This document shows, one piece after another, positions 11,201-20,969 of a stretch of DNA of 64,000 nucleotides. Every line of letters begins with the position of its first letter. The first letter of the stretch is position 1. The notes beneath the pieces were generated by a model, which worked only from the letters and a program-made list of their open reading frames with translations, was not told the origin of the DNA and made no database searches. The position numbers and the translations under genes were made by a program. The DNA is from Strigamia acuminata (lineage: Eukaryota > Arthropoda > Chilopoda > Geophilomorpha > Linotaeniidae): assembly GCA_949358305.1 (NCBI GenBank), contig OX442314.1, positions 37,111,211-37,175,210 on the forward strand, read 5' to 3'.

Positions 11201-13542
11201 CAACTTCAGACAAACTGAGTCTACAAATCGAAAATATATCGAGCGTGGACAGCACAACAGTGACGAAAAGAGAAGTAGTCCAAATCTCCGCCCAGATATT
11301 TGACCCACTCGGATTCGTCACGCCATTCACCGTCACTGCAAGAATCTTTTTCCAATCACTTTGGCTGAGAAAATTGGAATGGGATGAAAAATTGGATGAT
11401 GTTCTTAGACTCAACTGGCTTAAATGGGCAGAACAAATTCCAAAATTGAGTGAATTCCAAATTCCAAGATGGCTGGGAGTGAAAAATGAAATGAATTGCG
11501 AGATCCATATTTTTTCCGATGCAAGCCCCAAGGCGTACGGTGCTGTCGCCTACATTCAAGACACCACGGAAGACTTAATCAATTCCTTTTTTATTTTTTC
11601 TAAATGTAGGGTAGCACCAGTCAAGCCATTAACATTGCCAAAATTGGAACTAATGGGAGCTTTGGTAGCAGTCCGCATGGCCGACCAAATTAAAGAGGTG
11701 ACAAGATGCCGTGAAATTCATTACTGGACCGACTCCCAAATATGCATACACTGGATCCGCAACACAGCTAAAAGGCCGCCAACATTTATACAGAACAGAG
11801 TGTTGGAGATCCGAGAAAAGTCAAAAATTGACAATTGGCGTCACGTACCGGGCATCGACAATCCTGCTGACCGCTTGACACGCGGCCTGATGGTCGACGA
11901 ATTGATGACCGACCAGCTGTGGTGGAACGGACCAGATTGGATGCGAGGCCCTCGTGACGATTGGCCGAATTCGAATATGGAAATGGCAGACGAGTCGGAC
12001 GAGGACGACATTGAGACTCACATCGAATCCCTCCAAATCATTAATACTGAATTTATTTTCTCCAAATTTAGCTCATTCAGTCGATTACGACGGGTCACGG
12101 CTTGGATGCTGAGATTCGCCGCCAATACACGAACTGTCGACTTCTCAAATAAGATTCGAGGACCATTGACCGTCGTCGAACTCAAACAGGCCGAGACGAC
12201 GCTGATCCGAGCTGCACAAAGAGAATGTTACGGGATCGAGATGACACGACTACAAAACGAAAGGCCGCTGACCGACTCGAAACTGCAAAACTTAAGCGTT
12301 TATCTAGACGTTTCTGGCGTACTCAAATTGGACACTCGACTCAGGAACTCCAAAGACGCCATCACTGCAAACTCCCCCGTGCTTCTCCCGTCCGATCACG
12401 CACTCACCAAATTAATTTTATCGTTTTCACATTCTCAGGTTTTCCATTGCGGTTTGACAGCCACCCTGGCATACTTCCGTCAGAATTACTGGACGCCAAC
12501 CGCGAGGAGAACCTTGAAAACGATCCTAAATAAGTGTGTGACTTGCAAGAGAATAAATGGACGATTGATGAGAGAAGTGCCCGGACAACTACCTTTTGAT
12601 CGAGTGTCACAGTGCAGCCCATTCGCCATTACCGGAGTCGATTTCGCAGGCCCAATCATCGTACGAGGAAGGAAGACGAAGGCATACATCGCCCTCTTCA
12701 CCTGCGCCAATATTCGAGCAGTGCACCTAGAACTGATTCCGTCACTGACCACTTCAGACTTCGTAGGCGTGCTAGAACGCTTCATCAGCCGACGAGGGAT
12801 GCCTAGGACCATCTACAGTGACAACGGGACGACGTTCCATCGTACAAACCGTGAACTGAACGCTCTGTTGCGAAATACGAAAGACGACTCCGTGCGTAAT
12901 TTCCTAACTCAAAAGGGAATTGAGTGGAAATTTATTGTTGAGAATGCTCCTTGGTGGGGGGGATTTTGGGAGAGGATGATTCAAACTGTCAAATCTTGTT
13001 TAAAAAAAACGATAGGATCAGCCTCTCTCAACTTCTTTCAATTGGAAACTTTACTCACTCAGGTAGAAGCTGTCATCAACAAAAGACCTATCACTTACAT
13101 CTATGACGCGCCAAACGAACCCGAAGCGCTCACACCGGCCCATTTTTTGACGGGAACCAACCTAACAGGTTTGCCATCTGCTGAAGACGCTGCCTCGAAC
13201 GAACCGACTCAGCAGTCATTTATCCACCAATGGAAGAGACGCCAAAGCATCTTGATGGACTTTTGGCGACGATGGTCTCGTGAGTATTTGGTCGACTTAA
13301 AGAGACAAGTGGGAAAACCAAATACTTGTCAACTTCAAACGGGAGATGTAGTGTTGGTGGAAGATTTACTAAAATCTAGAATCAATTGGAAAATGGCACG
13401 CGTCGTCAGCATACACCCCAGTAAGGATGGTGTGGCACGTTCATGCGAACTTTTAATGCCTAATGGTAATAAATTTAGGCGACCTATTCAACGTTTGATA
13501 AAAATGGAGATTCACCCCGGTCCTGTGCCGCCGGCAGTGTGA
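8275..13542 (+). CDS. BEL/Pao Gag-Pol polyprotein
   Basis: A single ORF of 1755 aa encodes Gag and Pol without frameshift. Gag has the BEL-type core (IPRFDGKRPEDWGGFWKTF, 154-172) and three zinc-knuckle-like clusters at 375-388, 405-419 and 425-437. The aspartic protease shows YVDGGAQRTFI, with Asp488 and Gly in place of the usual Ser. Reverse transcriptase has LRIVFDASAH, DIRKAFH (Asp824) and FLYVDDL (Asp907/908). RNase H has FSDASPKAYGA (Asp1082), LPKLELMGAL (Glu1125) and WTDSQ (Asp1153). Integrase has the HHCC finger (Cys1421/1424) and catalytic Asp1456, Asp1516 and Glu1566, followed by a BEL-type C-terminal domain (GDVVLVEDL). No envelope ORF is present. The stop TGA (13540-13542) lies inside the 3' LTR. 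The start is the first ATG after the leader. All catalytic residues are present, so it may be active. Confidence 0.95.
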   Translation: MVRVYEIKRRALTTAITAANALMTTITTGVNNAALLSKDELALWSQQLNQKMLRAQKSFEVSLEQAKSEHEIDETMGDMDAVEDRAAATKATIDRYIRLNYPPVPPVVDAPLPAPTPIDHDALVAAVTAAVTATARATPPPVIHQNVRRKPLEIPRFDGKRPEDWGGFWKTFCVQVADDVTLDEEQKLLHLRAHLLGDAMEEIRTLEINAANYAVAVNRLTKKYCDRAVLENRFLSNLLNLPIISSERDIVGLQKLHRHVEINVENLSNIEVPLVEIQRMLFPVLAAAIPRTVMRKYDDDCDGERSVIRLMSWVREFLLKENRYEMMINQQKTNKPPTSTEPTKGNGDSKGKSHRRRGGAKESSVNSLSVVTNKCQFCSSNEHSRKTCPLTVEERRRKIQSQGTCMRCLGRTPHKTEDCRTTMKCFRCDGLHHTQICDQPRTNPADNTATKVHASAVVSKTKKYEFLMVMMVNVIGKKITKPAVCYVDGGAQRTFIRTDLSRKLNLKIIGTEQMTLSVFGREPTTGVHNKVELTLTPTHAKTPRITIEAVEISHVTSTPCEVPNEYLNKKLEEKGVQVACKQVALHSDEVDLLIGVDNYWKITTKRTEFIEDNLIAVNTNFGWTLHGQTTNGVHILASTVRTNRITLVRSTDDIMKKLWELEAIGIQHESMADTDEAEVLRKFDESIRWTGKNYSVALPWIVDSNELEDNFTIAEQRFLNLLRKFRRQPNLYLEYKKVIEEQLEQGIVEEVTGDTSNPIYYMPHRPIIKKERVTTKLRIVFDASAHRKGQLSLNDCLSKGINFLPSLIVVLMKFRLRKIAETSDIRKAFHMIEIEVKDRDVTRFLWVCADWDGTGRAKIRVLRQTRVLFGAAPSPFLLNATIKRHIKIYQDKYPATYELLCRFLYVDDLITSVDDIDQAVRTFEQAREMLSSAGMQLVKWQTNSPELREIFRKEDPADAKVTSNEESKVLGLKWDPTSDKLSLQIENISSVDSTTVTKREVVQISAQIFDPLGFVTPFTVTARIFFQSLWLRKLEWDEKLDDVLRLNWLKWAEQIPKLSEFQIPRWLGVKNEMNCEIHIFSDASPKAYGAVAYIQDTTEDLINSFFIFSKCRVAPVKPLTLPKLELMGALVAVRMADQIKEVTRCREIHYWTDSQICIHWIRNTAKRPPTFIQNRVLEIREKSKIDNWRHVPGIDNPADRLTRGLMVDELMTDQLWWNGPDWMRGPRDDWPNSNMEMADESDEDDIETHIESLQIINTEFIFSKFSSFSRLRRVTAWMLRFAANTRTVDFSNKIRGPLTVVELKQAETTLIRAAQRECYGIEMTRLQNERPLTDSKLQNLSVYLDVSGVLKLDTRLRNSKDAITANSPVLLPSDHALTKLILSFSHSQVFHCGLTATLAYFRQNYWTPTARRTLKTILNKCVTCKRINGRLMREVPGQLPFDRVSQCSPFAITGVDFAGPIIVRGRKTKAYIALFTCANIRAVHLELIPSLTTSDFVGVLERFISRRGMPRTIYSDNGTTFHRTNRELNALLRNTKDDSVRNFLTQKGIEWKFIVENAPWWGGFWERMIQTVKSCLKKTIGSASLNFFQLETLLTQVEAVINKRPITYIYDAPNEPEALTPAHFLTGTNLTGLPSAEDAASNEPTQQSFIHQWKRRQSILMDFWRRWSREYLVDLKRQVGKPNTCQLQTGDVVLVEDLLKSRINWKMARVVSIHPSKDGVARSCELLMPNGNKFRRPIQRLIKMEIHPGPVPPAV

Positions 13543-14087
13543 AAACCGACACGTTTTTACGCGTTTTGATTATTATTGCCACTGTTTATTTGTTTTTCAT
13601 GTTGATTATTGGATTTTGATTGTTTTTATAATAATGTGAAATTTTGAGATATTGCTAATTTTAATTGCTCATTAATTGATGTGATGTTAGTTTGATTTTG
13701 ACAAACTATTATTTTATTGTGTTTTATTTGAACCCTTTTGAAATTATATTTGTTTAGTTAAAAATAGTTGTTTTTTCACCTTAAACCACTTATCTTTTCT
13801 ATTCCAAGAATTCACCTACTTTTAAATGTGTAACTAATTATCTTGCGCTCCCCTTTTGGAGCGCGTCATCTTTTCTCTGTGTGCTTTACTTGTAGCACAG
13901 AAATATTAGTCATTTCCTTTTTGTATATTTAATTGCCGTTGTTTGAAAGAATAAAACCAGTCTTGAAGAAGTTTTGAACCAACAAGTCATGCTCTTTATT
14001 TCTCACAATCTACACAACAATTTGAGATTGAATATTGTTATTCAGGGAATCTACAATTAATCCGCAAATATCATATTGCATTTCAAA
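13538..14087 (+). repeat. 3' LTR of the BEL/Pao element
   Basis: This is the second 550-bp copy. Its first bases supply the end of the Gag-Pol ORF. No adjacent polypurine tract is visible: the bases before it read CCTGTGCCGCCGGCAG, and the nearest purine run (13499-13510) is about 28 nt away. Confidence 0.93.
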
Positions 14088-14092
14088 CAATC

Positions 14093-15750
14093 CCCCAACA
14101 AGGGAGGAAATAATTGTGCAACAAAAATTAGACAAAAAATGTCAGGACAGAGCTAGATTCGTACTGACAGGAAAATATCCGCCCAACTTAACCAGAAGGC
14201 AGAAGCGTCGTTATGCACACGAATCCATAGATTACCTACTGGATGACGGCCTTTTGGTGAAACATCACCCAAATCACCAAGATGACTTGAGTGAATCGGA
14301 CACCGCAGTAAAGGTAGTAATACCTGCTTCCTTAATCGGTCGCGTGCTGTGGTTGTTACACGGGCACCCGCTTGCGAGCCATGCGGGAGTAAGCAGAACA
14401 CTCTATCGTGCTACACAGCTTTTTCACTGGACAGGGATGAAAAAAGATATTGCTCTTTTTGTCCACCAATGTCAGCGATGTCAAGCGTGCAAGCCGAGGA
14501 GTAAATCACCATTCGAAACTATTTTCTTAGGGCCTTACGCGCCTTTTGATTGTTTAAGTGTCGATGTGATGGGCCCAAAACCCGTTACGGGAAATAAAAA
14601 TGCGTACATTATCGTTATAACGGACGTGGCGACTCGTTGGCCCGAGTTGTACGCCGTCGCTAGACCTTCAGCAGAGAAAATCGTTGAATGTATCTACGAC
14701 GTGGCGTTACGTTACGGATTTCCACGTAAAATAATATCCGATAACGGACCCCAATTTATCTCGAAAATTTGGGGTAAGTTTTGTGAGAAATTCGGGATTG
14801 TGGCGTCACATACTTCGACCTACAATCCCAGAACAAATCCCGTTGAGCGACTCAACAGGGATATCAAATATGCATTAAGTATATTCACTGACATCCACAA
14901 TAGGTGGGATGAATACTTGAGGGAGATCGCGTTCAGCATACGAACAACAGTCTCGAGGACGAGAGATTTTTCTCCGGCCTACCTCAACTTCGCCCGAGAG
15001 CTACGAGTGCCTTGGGACCCACGAGTGGCAGAGTCGGTAAATGTGGTGGACCCCGAGAAACCACATGAGTACGTGTATCGATTGGAACAAACAATTTCGA
15101 ACACATACAAGCATATGATGGCGCACATTTTTAACATGCGCGACCGCATTTTACAAGATAAAAGCGGTGGAAAATTCGTGAATTTCGAGATCAATGATTT
15201 GGTGTGGAAAGTTGCACACACCCTCTCAAATGCAGCGAGAGGAATCACCGCCAGCTTGGCCGACAAGAGAGATGGTCCGTATGTGATCATCGGCAAGCAT
15301 GGCGGTAACGCGTATAAATTACGCAAGCTCGAGGACAATACCGAGCATAAATCGATACAAGTACGAGAGTTAACTCCGTACATTCCGGAATTCCCGCAAG
15401 AAATGTGGGCCAAAGGCCAAGTCAAGTCTAAAACTGACGGCCAAATCGTCGATATGTTCGCTGGCGAGTCGGAAAAAGTACCGCCAAGTGACAACGAGGA
15501 GTATTTCGACGCCCCTTCACCTCCGGTAAACGAGATAGTTGAATCCGTTCCGGATCCAATTTTGGTCGGGGGGGAAACAGGAGAAACTCCTGAAACAAAC
15601 ACAAAAAATACGGATAAAAAAAGAAATACACATGAGGAGGTACAGACACAAAAAACAACAAAAAATATCGTACCTGTCTCAACTCATCACCTGCGGCCTC
15701 GTAGAAGTAATCCGTTTATAAAAGACGGAAAGGTCGTAGGAAAAGAGTAG
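14093..15750 (+). pseudogene. pol: pol, 3' part: integrase and C-terminal region of the Gypsy-type element
   Basis: The frame open from 14035 gets its first 18 codons from the BEL LTR; genuine pol starts after CAATC at 14092. With the 6431-bp insertion removed, it is in phase with the part ending at 7661. Numbered from 14035, the HHCC zinc finger is HGHPLASH (His109, His116) with CQRCQAC (Cys146/149). The integrase core has LSVDVMG (Asp177), IISDNGPQF (Asp236) and NPVERLNRD (Glu271). The tail is acidic, then basic, and ends at TAG 15748-15750. Pre-insertion pol would have been 1384 codons counted from 5168. Interruption makes this copy non-autonomous. Confidence 0.9.
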
Positions 15751-16231
15751 AAAACGTTACGAGTCGATGGCGACGCTGAAAAACAAAAAAAAATTGATCG
15801 ATCGACAGCGCTAGCCATCAAAATCCGAGACTCTGAAAAATTTCGCTAAGTCCAACAAAGCGGATATCGGTCGAATTCACGTCACGAGATGGCGTGGAAA
15901 CGCGGGACCCGTAGCAAAATTATCGGCACGGGTCGGATACCGCGTGCAAAAGACCCCGTAGCAGCGATCGCGCACGGGCGTAGAAACAAAGGAGCCCCGT
16001 AGCGTAACATGCGCGCGGGCTGTTGCGCACAAGTCATAAACACCTGGTTCTGGAGTAAAATTACCCAGAACCCACCACGATTGCCTCGTTTTCACTCGGA
16101 CTTCCGCTAAATCAGCTGATCGCCGTCCGCACGTGATACACATCGAGTTTATTTTTAACCGAGTTTTTCATCCTTTTTACGAGAAGTTTTAAGTTTTTTA
16201 TCGTGGTCTGACTGAACGCGCAATCCTCACG
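15751..16231 (+). other. Non-coding gap between pol and the third ORF
   Basis: I see no ORF of note here: only a 15-codon reading frame at 15767. The sequence has several GTAG-spaced short motifs and moderate GC content, unlike the AT-rich stretch after 16380. It may be leader for the third-ORF transcript. Confidence 0.4.
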
Positions 16232-16372
16232 ATGGCTGAGGAAGGAGGGGACGAGGAAATGCTTGAAATCGAGCATCAAGCAGATGAAAATTGGGACCAG
16301 GACGTTAACGTGGTTCCACCCGATCAGGTAGTAGTCGGTGTCGACGCACGAGATTTAGCTCCGTGCGGTTGA
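16232..16372 (+). CDS. Small acidic ORF, possible first coding exon of the third ORF
   Basis: The 46-aa ORF starts MAEEGGDEEMLEIEHQ. At 16328 it contains CAG|GTAGTA, a plausible splice donor. Splicing from there to the acceptor at 17105 removes a 778-nt, very AT-rich segment with many stops. It joins 32 residues from here in phase 0 directly to the ATG of the large ORF at 17106. The alternative is a short upstream ORF with no role. The splicing is inferred from sequence only. Confidence 0.45.
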   Translation: MAEEGGDEEMLEIEHQADENWDQDVNVVPPDQVVVGVDARDLAPCG

Positions 16373-17105
16373 ATTAAAGATACATTTGACTAATACTTGA
16401 CATGAACGCTCTGCGTTCGAAATAGTGTATAATTATTATACTAATATCCACGATCGCGAGAGCGATTGTATTTTCCCCTTATTGTTTGTTTTCAAGGACG
16501 CGATCGCAGACTTAATGTCGCCTCGCTCCTTGAAAATGACTCACGACAATTGACACGAACGAGACAAAGGAAACGAGCTTTCTTTTTATAATTCCAGGAA
16601 TGGAAATAATTTATTGGGTAGATTTTGGAATAATTTATAGAACGTTGTTTTTATTTTTATTCGTTATTTCATTTGCGAATTTTTCCGATGACACTAATTT
16701 ATTTTAGATTCTTTTTTTTAACTCGACTTTAACTCCGAATTTTTGAGTTATTATTAGATAAATTTATTTTTACGACAAGAACATTTATTTACATGTTCTA
16801 AAATCGTCATTTGGAATTTTCGCGAACGATTTCGCGAATTTATTTAATTTATTACACTTTAATTTTAAATATTAAATAATCCGAAGAGAATTTCCGGATT
16901 AAAATGCCTGATTCCGTCTCGTGGCTATCATTGGACGTGAGCCAGATGTGCCAAGAAGACTCTTTCTTCCTGACAAGGACGAATCGATGAACAGGAATCG
17001 GACTCGACGAGCGGTCGCACGTTTTGGCGACGTTCCTCGAGCCCACCCTTATATATCTCCGTGTTATTGGCAATTGTAGTAATTATTTTATTTCCATCAT
17101 TGCAG

Positions 17106-19934
17106 ATGGAGCTCCGAAACACGTGGGGAGCGCTCAGCCCCGCATGCATAGTGCGAGCGGGCATTTATCGAGGCGTACTGCCCGATTTTCTGCGCCGCTG
17201 CTTTGGCGATGATGCGAATCCATACCGCCTGCGCGTATTATTTTCGCGCGCCCTCGCCAAGCGTTGGGTTAACGATTGTACACTCCTGGACGCGTTTCCG
17301 GAGTCGGTTCGAGCGGTTGTCGCTACAGAGCTCGCTCGCAGCGATGACCCGAAGTCACCAATCTTCCACTCGGCCCTGTCGAGCCAATACACCGGCAGGC
17401 CAGTGGAAGAACATGTGTTGTTCGCGTGGCAAGCAGCCGAGACCGAGGAGGCCCGCGAAGAAGTGTATCAACACTACCGCCAGCAGCTAATCGACACTGC
17501 GCCGGCGGTTGCAGAGCGTATCCTGCAGGACGACGGAATGAGGACCGCCGATATCCACCTGTGGTGCGAGCAGATTCGGCAGGGAGAAGTTACGCCACAG
17601 TGGCGACCGAGAATGGGGATTCTCACGTCACAAGCCGAAATGTGGCAGTTACACTATTTGGGAATTCTCGGCCCCAAATATAATTTCCCAAGGAAGCGCA
17701 AGCGCTCCAAGGGAACCGGGGACAGCGAATTGCGCTCCCCGGGCCGGTCGAAGAAACAGTGCGTCGAAAGGCACTCGACCGTAAACGATGGAGCGGGAAC
17801 GTCAGCGCAGCCACCGCGCGACTCCGCGAATTACACCAGACCAAGGGTGTTTGTCAACCGTCAGATGAAAGACGGTAAAGAGACTCGAGAAGTCTGGATT
17901 TCGGGTGACGAAGAGCGAGTCTCTCGTCCCCGTGCCGGCAGACGTCCGCTGACTCACCGCGAGCAGCGGAAACAAGACCGCAAAGAGCGGTATTTCGCTC
18001 GCTGCGAGGCGCGGGGAATTCCCCTTCCCGAACACGCTCTCAAAGCAATAGAAGCGAAGGAGGCGAGAGAAGCACGATCGAAGTCGAGTGGCAGATCTTC
18101 CGGGGAGCGTCGCGTCCTAGCGCCAGACACGCGGGACCTTCGCGAGATCATCACTCAGATGAAACGCAAGAAATTGTCGCGTTTCGACCCCGCGATGCAG
18201 TTCGCCCGCAAGATGGGCATCGTCGAGGATGGTACCGTGATTCCACACGAAGTGGCACGGTGGTTAAGCGAATATGTCAATTCGCGACCCACGGCCGTCG
18301 TTCCGCCGACGAGCGCCGTTACGCCCGCCCCGGCGCCTCAAGTCACGACGACTGAGGCGCAAGCGACGCTGCCGCCGCCAGCACAACAGTCTTTGACGTT
18401 GCTGTTGCCGACGCAGTCATCGACGTCGCAACCATTGCCGGCACAGCAGTCATTGACGCTGCCGCCGCCGACGCAGCCTCCGCCGCCGCCGCCGCCGATG
18501 CCGGGTTCGAGCACCACGCCGGACTTGGCCGTCGACGACTCTGGAATGTTGCCCGTGCACCAGAGCATTGCGCGGGAATGCCATAACGCCCGATTCGGAG
18601 AATATTACCCGAGCTCGGCGAGGCACGACCGCACAGCGATGTGGTATGAACAGCGTGATGAAAACGCGAGGCTAGCGCGAGAAGCAGCCAATCCATCGAT
18701 TGAAGAGCTCTTAGCCTTCTCGTTCGTGATGGAGGACCCGAGGGCCGCCGCCGCTGCTCTGCAGAGCGCCGACGTCACTCAGCGTCATTTTATCGAGTGG
18801 GGGATCTCGATGATGCGACACCACTCGCGTGCGTTCGCTGCAGATTCCGACCGCAGCAATCCAGTAAACCGCCGTCGTCTGCAGCTGGCCTTGACCGAAA
18901 TCATGGTCCAGCTGTTAACCCCTTCGCTCTTTGGGGTCGGGCGACAGGCGATGGCCTGCTGGTCCGTTGTAGACCGAGAAGGTGTACAGATACCTCGTGC
19001 ACTCGTTGGGGAATGGAGCGCCATTCTCCCCAACCCGGCGATGACTCGCTTCGAGCTGACCCGGGACGTGGTGAACCCCGAATGGGAGGGGTATAAGTTG
19101 CGGAGCATGGCCTTCCGCCACGCCGTTACCACGTGGGCGCCGACACCATCAACGCAGCCGTGCGCGATGATGGTCACGAGTGAAGAGCCGATGGAGAGCG
19201 ACGCCGCCTCTTCGACTGCTTCACGTGGAGCCCCAACTCCACCTCCGCCGCCGCCACCGATGCCACCCGCGGCGGCACCACAGACACCCGTCCTATCAAA
19301 TGCGGCGGGTAAACCGAGACGCCTGCTGTGTCGGACGCCACCAACGATGTCCGCCGCCCGCCAGAGCCTGACGCCTCCCGCAGCCCAACAAGCGCGGGAA
19401 GAGACTGTCCAGCAGGCGGTAGTTTCGAAGAGCGCCAAGCCAGCGAAAGCGGCGAAGCTTCAGACAAACTACTACGAGAAGTTATGCGACGAGTTCTCTC
19501 AACTGTCGATGACGACAGCGACGCGAAAATTCATCCTCGCGCAGAGAGACAAGGGGAAATCGGTATTTGTTTGGCTACACAACCAGGTGCGCCAGACCAC
19601 CGATTTGATCCTCCATCAGCGTTTGCTGAGGGCCCATCGTGCACCCCGAACAGCCGCGGAGGCGAACGCGATCCGGCACACCAATTCCGGGTTTTCGGCG
19701 TTCATTCCGCGGGTTTGGCTGCATGAAAGGAGACGTGCCCCGTACGAGCCAGCCGGCGGCCACGAATTGTGCTTTATTTCCGAGCACGAGGACCCCCGCG
19801 ACCAGTCTTCAGCCTTGGTTGGAGATCTGGTTTTGCCGCCCGGCGTTGTGCCACCCGGCGCTGAGCCGCCCGTCCCTGGAGTGAGTTTCGCCCAGGCGAT
19901 GGATCCAGCGTCGGGTCCCAGCAAGAAGGATTGA
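17106..19934 (+). CDS. Third ORF of the Gypsy-type element, 942 aa, no recognised family
   Basis: The frame is open from 17061, but TTTATTTCCATCATTGCAG ends at 17105 right before an ATG, a strong splice acceptor, so I place the start at 17106. This is the position where some Gypsy elements carry env, but I see no signal peptide, transmembrane helix, furin site or Env motif. Residues 1-190 are predicted helical with many Arg/Ala/Glu. A basic nuclear-signal-like cluster (RKRKRSKG) lies near 197. Residues about 399-475 and 709-729 are proline-rich, with a repeated AQQSLTL unit and runs of seven prolines. The C-terminal 150 residues look folded again (NYYEKLCDEFSQLSMTTATR, WLHNQVRQTTDLILH). The GC content is clearly higher than in the flanks. 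Function unknown. Confidence 0.8.
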   Translation: MELRNTWGALSPACIVRAGIYRGVLPDFLRRCFGDDANPYRLRVLFSRALAKRWVNDCTLLDAFPESVRAVVATELARSDDPKSPIFHSALSSQYTGRPVEEHVLFAWQAAETEEAREEVYQHYRQQLIDTAPAVAERILQDDGMRTADIHLWCEQIRQGEVTPQWRPRMGILTSQAEMWQLHYLGILGPKYNFPRKRKRSKGTGDSELRSPGRSKKQCVERHSTVNDGAGTSAQPPRDSANYTRPRVFVNRQMKDGKETREVWISGDEERVSRPRAGRRPLTHREQRKQDRKERYFARCEARGIPLPEHALKAIEAKEAREARSKSSGRSSGERRVLAPDTRDLREIITQMKRKKLSRFDPAMQFARKMGIVEDGTVIPHEVARWLSEYVNSRPTAVVPPTSAVTPAPAPQVTTTEAQATLPPPAQQSLTLLLPTQSSTSQPLPAQQSLTLPPPTQPPPPPPPMPGSSTTPDLAVDDSGMLPVHQSIARECHNARFGEYYPSSARHDRTAMWYEQRDENARLAREAANPSIEELLAFSFVMEDPRAAAAALQSADVTQRHFIEWGISMMRHHSRAFAADSDRSNPVNRRRLQLALTEIMVQLLTPSLFGVGRQAMACWSVVDREGVQIPRALVGEWSAILPNPAMTRFELTRDVVNPEWEGYKLRSMAFRHAVTTWAPTPSTQPCAMMVTSEEPMESDAASSTASRGAPTPPPPPPPMPPAAAPQTPVLSNAAGKPRRLLCRTPPTMSAARQSLTPPAAQQAREETVQQAVVSKSAKPAKAAKLQTNYYEKLCDEFSQLSMTTATRKFILAQRDKGKSVFVWLHNQVRQTTDLILHQRLLRAHRAPRTAAEANAIRHTNSGFSAFIPRVWLHERRRAPYEPAGGHELCFISEHEDPRDQSSALVGDLVLPPGVVPPGAEPPVPGVSFAQAMDPASGPSKKD

Positions 19935-19954
19935 TCGCTCCGATCACACGCGGT

Positions 19955-19973
19955 GAGAGCTGGGAGGGGGACG
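19955..19973 (+). other. Polypurine tract of the Gypsy-type element
   Basis: GAGAGCTGGGAGGGGGACG lies directly before the 3' LTR. It is purine-rich apart from CT and the final C, and is the expected plus-strand primer. Confidence 0.75.
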
Positions 19974-20969
19974 TGTGGTGACCCGACTGGGGTGGGGCAC
20001 GAAGAGTTTCTCTCGTGGCCTACATACGGGTAAAGAGGGGGAGTCGCACGCGCGCCTCCCTTCCCTCAGAGCATTGACATCCAGTCAATGGACGGGCGTC
20101 TGCCCTGGGGGAGTGGGGGAGATTCGTCTTCTCCACTATTGGATGGCTTTAGTCACCTGTCACCCCCCGCTTTGTGCAAAGGAATTCGCCTTGCACTGAG
20201 CGGGCAGAACCAACACAAAAATCAACCAAGATACACGTAAAAGCCAAACGTCCTAAAACGATCAAGCCTAAGTACAAAGACTTCAGGAGTGACCTAGGAC
20301 AAGGGACTTCCAACGTGAGTACGATTGATTTGTGTTAACCTCCGCAGAGTAACCTGCGAAACAAGATTACCACACTATTTTAGCAAGCCAGCTAGAAATA
20401 CTAAACCTACTCCAATTTAGCGAGTTGTGCAGACAAACGGTCGCACAAGCCTAAATTGCAGTAACCACGACGAGCGTTCCCGCCGCTGTGTGTATCGCCA
20501 GGAACCACCAAGCGTCCGCCGCTGTGTGATCGCCGGACACCTACAAAAAACCCTAAACCTAGACAACAGACCAGAAGTAAGACCTTTTAGGCATTCACTC
20601 GCGCCCGACCAGCGTGAGCCCGAAGGACCGAACGAGAAACGTGAGACGAGGACGCCATTCATTGCCACGCCGGCCCAAGACGACACCACGTTGCCACGCG
20701 GACGCCATCTTGGATCCAGAGCGCCAACAAAGGACGACCTCGACCAGTTTCCCGCCAACTTCACACACCTTACCTTTTACCTTTATTCCTTTACATATTT
20801 TATCCCTTTTAACTGTAAATTCCCATATAATAAATACATTTATTATATTTACCATTTTACATTGTTTGCCGTTTCACATTATTTGGGTAACCGCTTGAGT
20901 AAAGCGGTATTGCGAGATTGGAGAGTGACTCATACCACGAGTTAGCGACAGACAGACCTGAGCGCGACA
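19974..20969 (+). repeat. 3' LTR of the Gypsy-type element
   Basis: This is the second 996-bp copy, followed by AGGC, the target duplication. See the 5' copy at 1079. Confidence 0.92.

Larger units (their letters stand above)
7662..14087 (+). mobile_element. BEL/Pao LTR retrotransposon, intact and young, nested in pol
   Basis: Two 550-bp LTRs (7662-8211 and 13538-14087) differ at only two positions that I can find (a T/C near 7970 and a C/T near 8153). The 5-bp target duplication CAATC lies at 7657-7661 and 14088-14092. Between the LTRs are a tRNA-Phe-type primer site and a single uninterrupted 1755-aa Gag-Pol ORF. Domain order and motifs are BEL/Pao. The insertion splits the Gypsy pol gene between RNase H and integrase. 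Confidence 0.95.
1079..20969 (+). mobile_element. Gypsy-type LTR retrotransposon, about 13.5 kb without the nested BEL
   Basis: Two 996-bp direct repeats (1079-2074, 19974-20969), each starting TG and ending CA, flank a primer-binding site, gag, pol, a third ORF and a polypurine tract. AGGC at 1075-1078 and 20970-20973 is the target duplication (AAGGC if the LTR is taken one base shorter). The LTRs differ at about six positions, so the insertion is fairly recent. Pol order is protease, reverse transcriptase, RNase H, integrase, as in Gypsy/Metaviridae. Pol is interrupted by a BEL element at 7662-14092. At about 13.5 kb it is unusually long, because of a 1026-aa Gag and a third ORF of 942 aa. 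Confidence 0.93.

Noticed and set aside
14035-14092. First 18 codons of the integrase ORF
   Set aside because: They come from the BEL 3' LTR, not from pol.
17061-17105. Upstream ATG of the third ORF giving a hydrophobic N-terminus (MLLAIVVIILF)
   Set aside because: It would look like a signal peptide, but the segment is the pyrimidine-rich end of a likely intron with a strong CAG acceptor right before the ATG at 17106.
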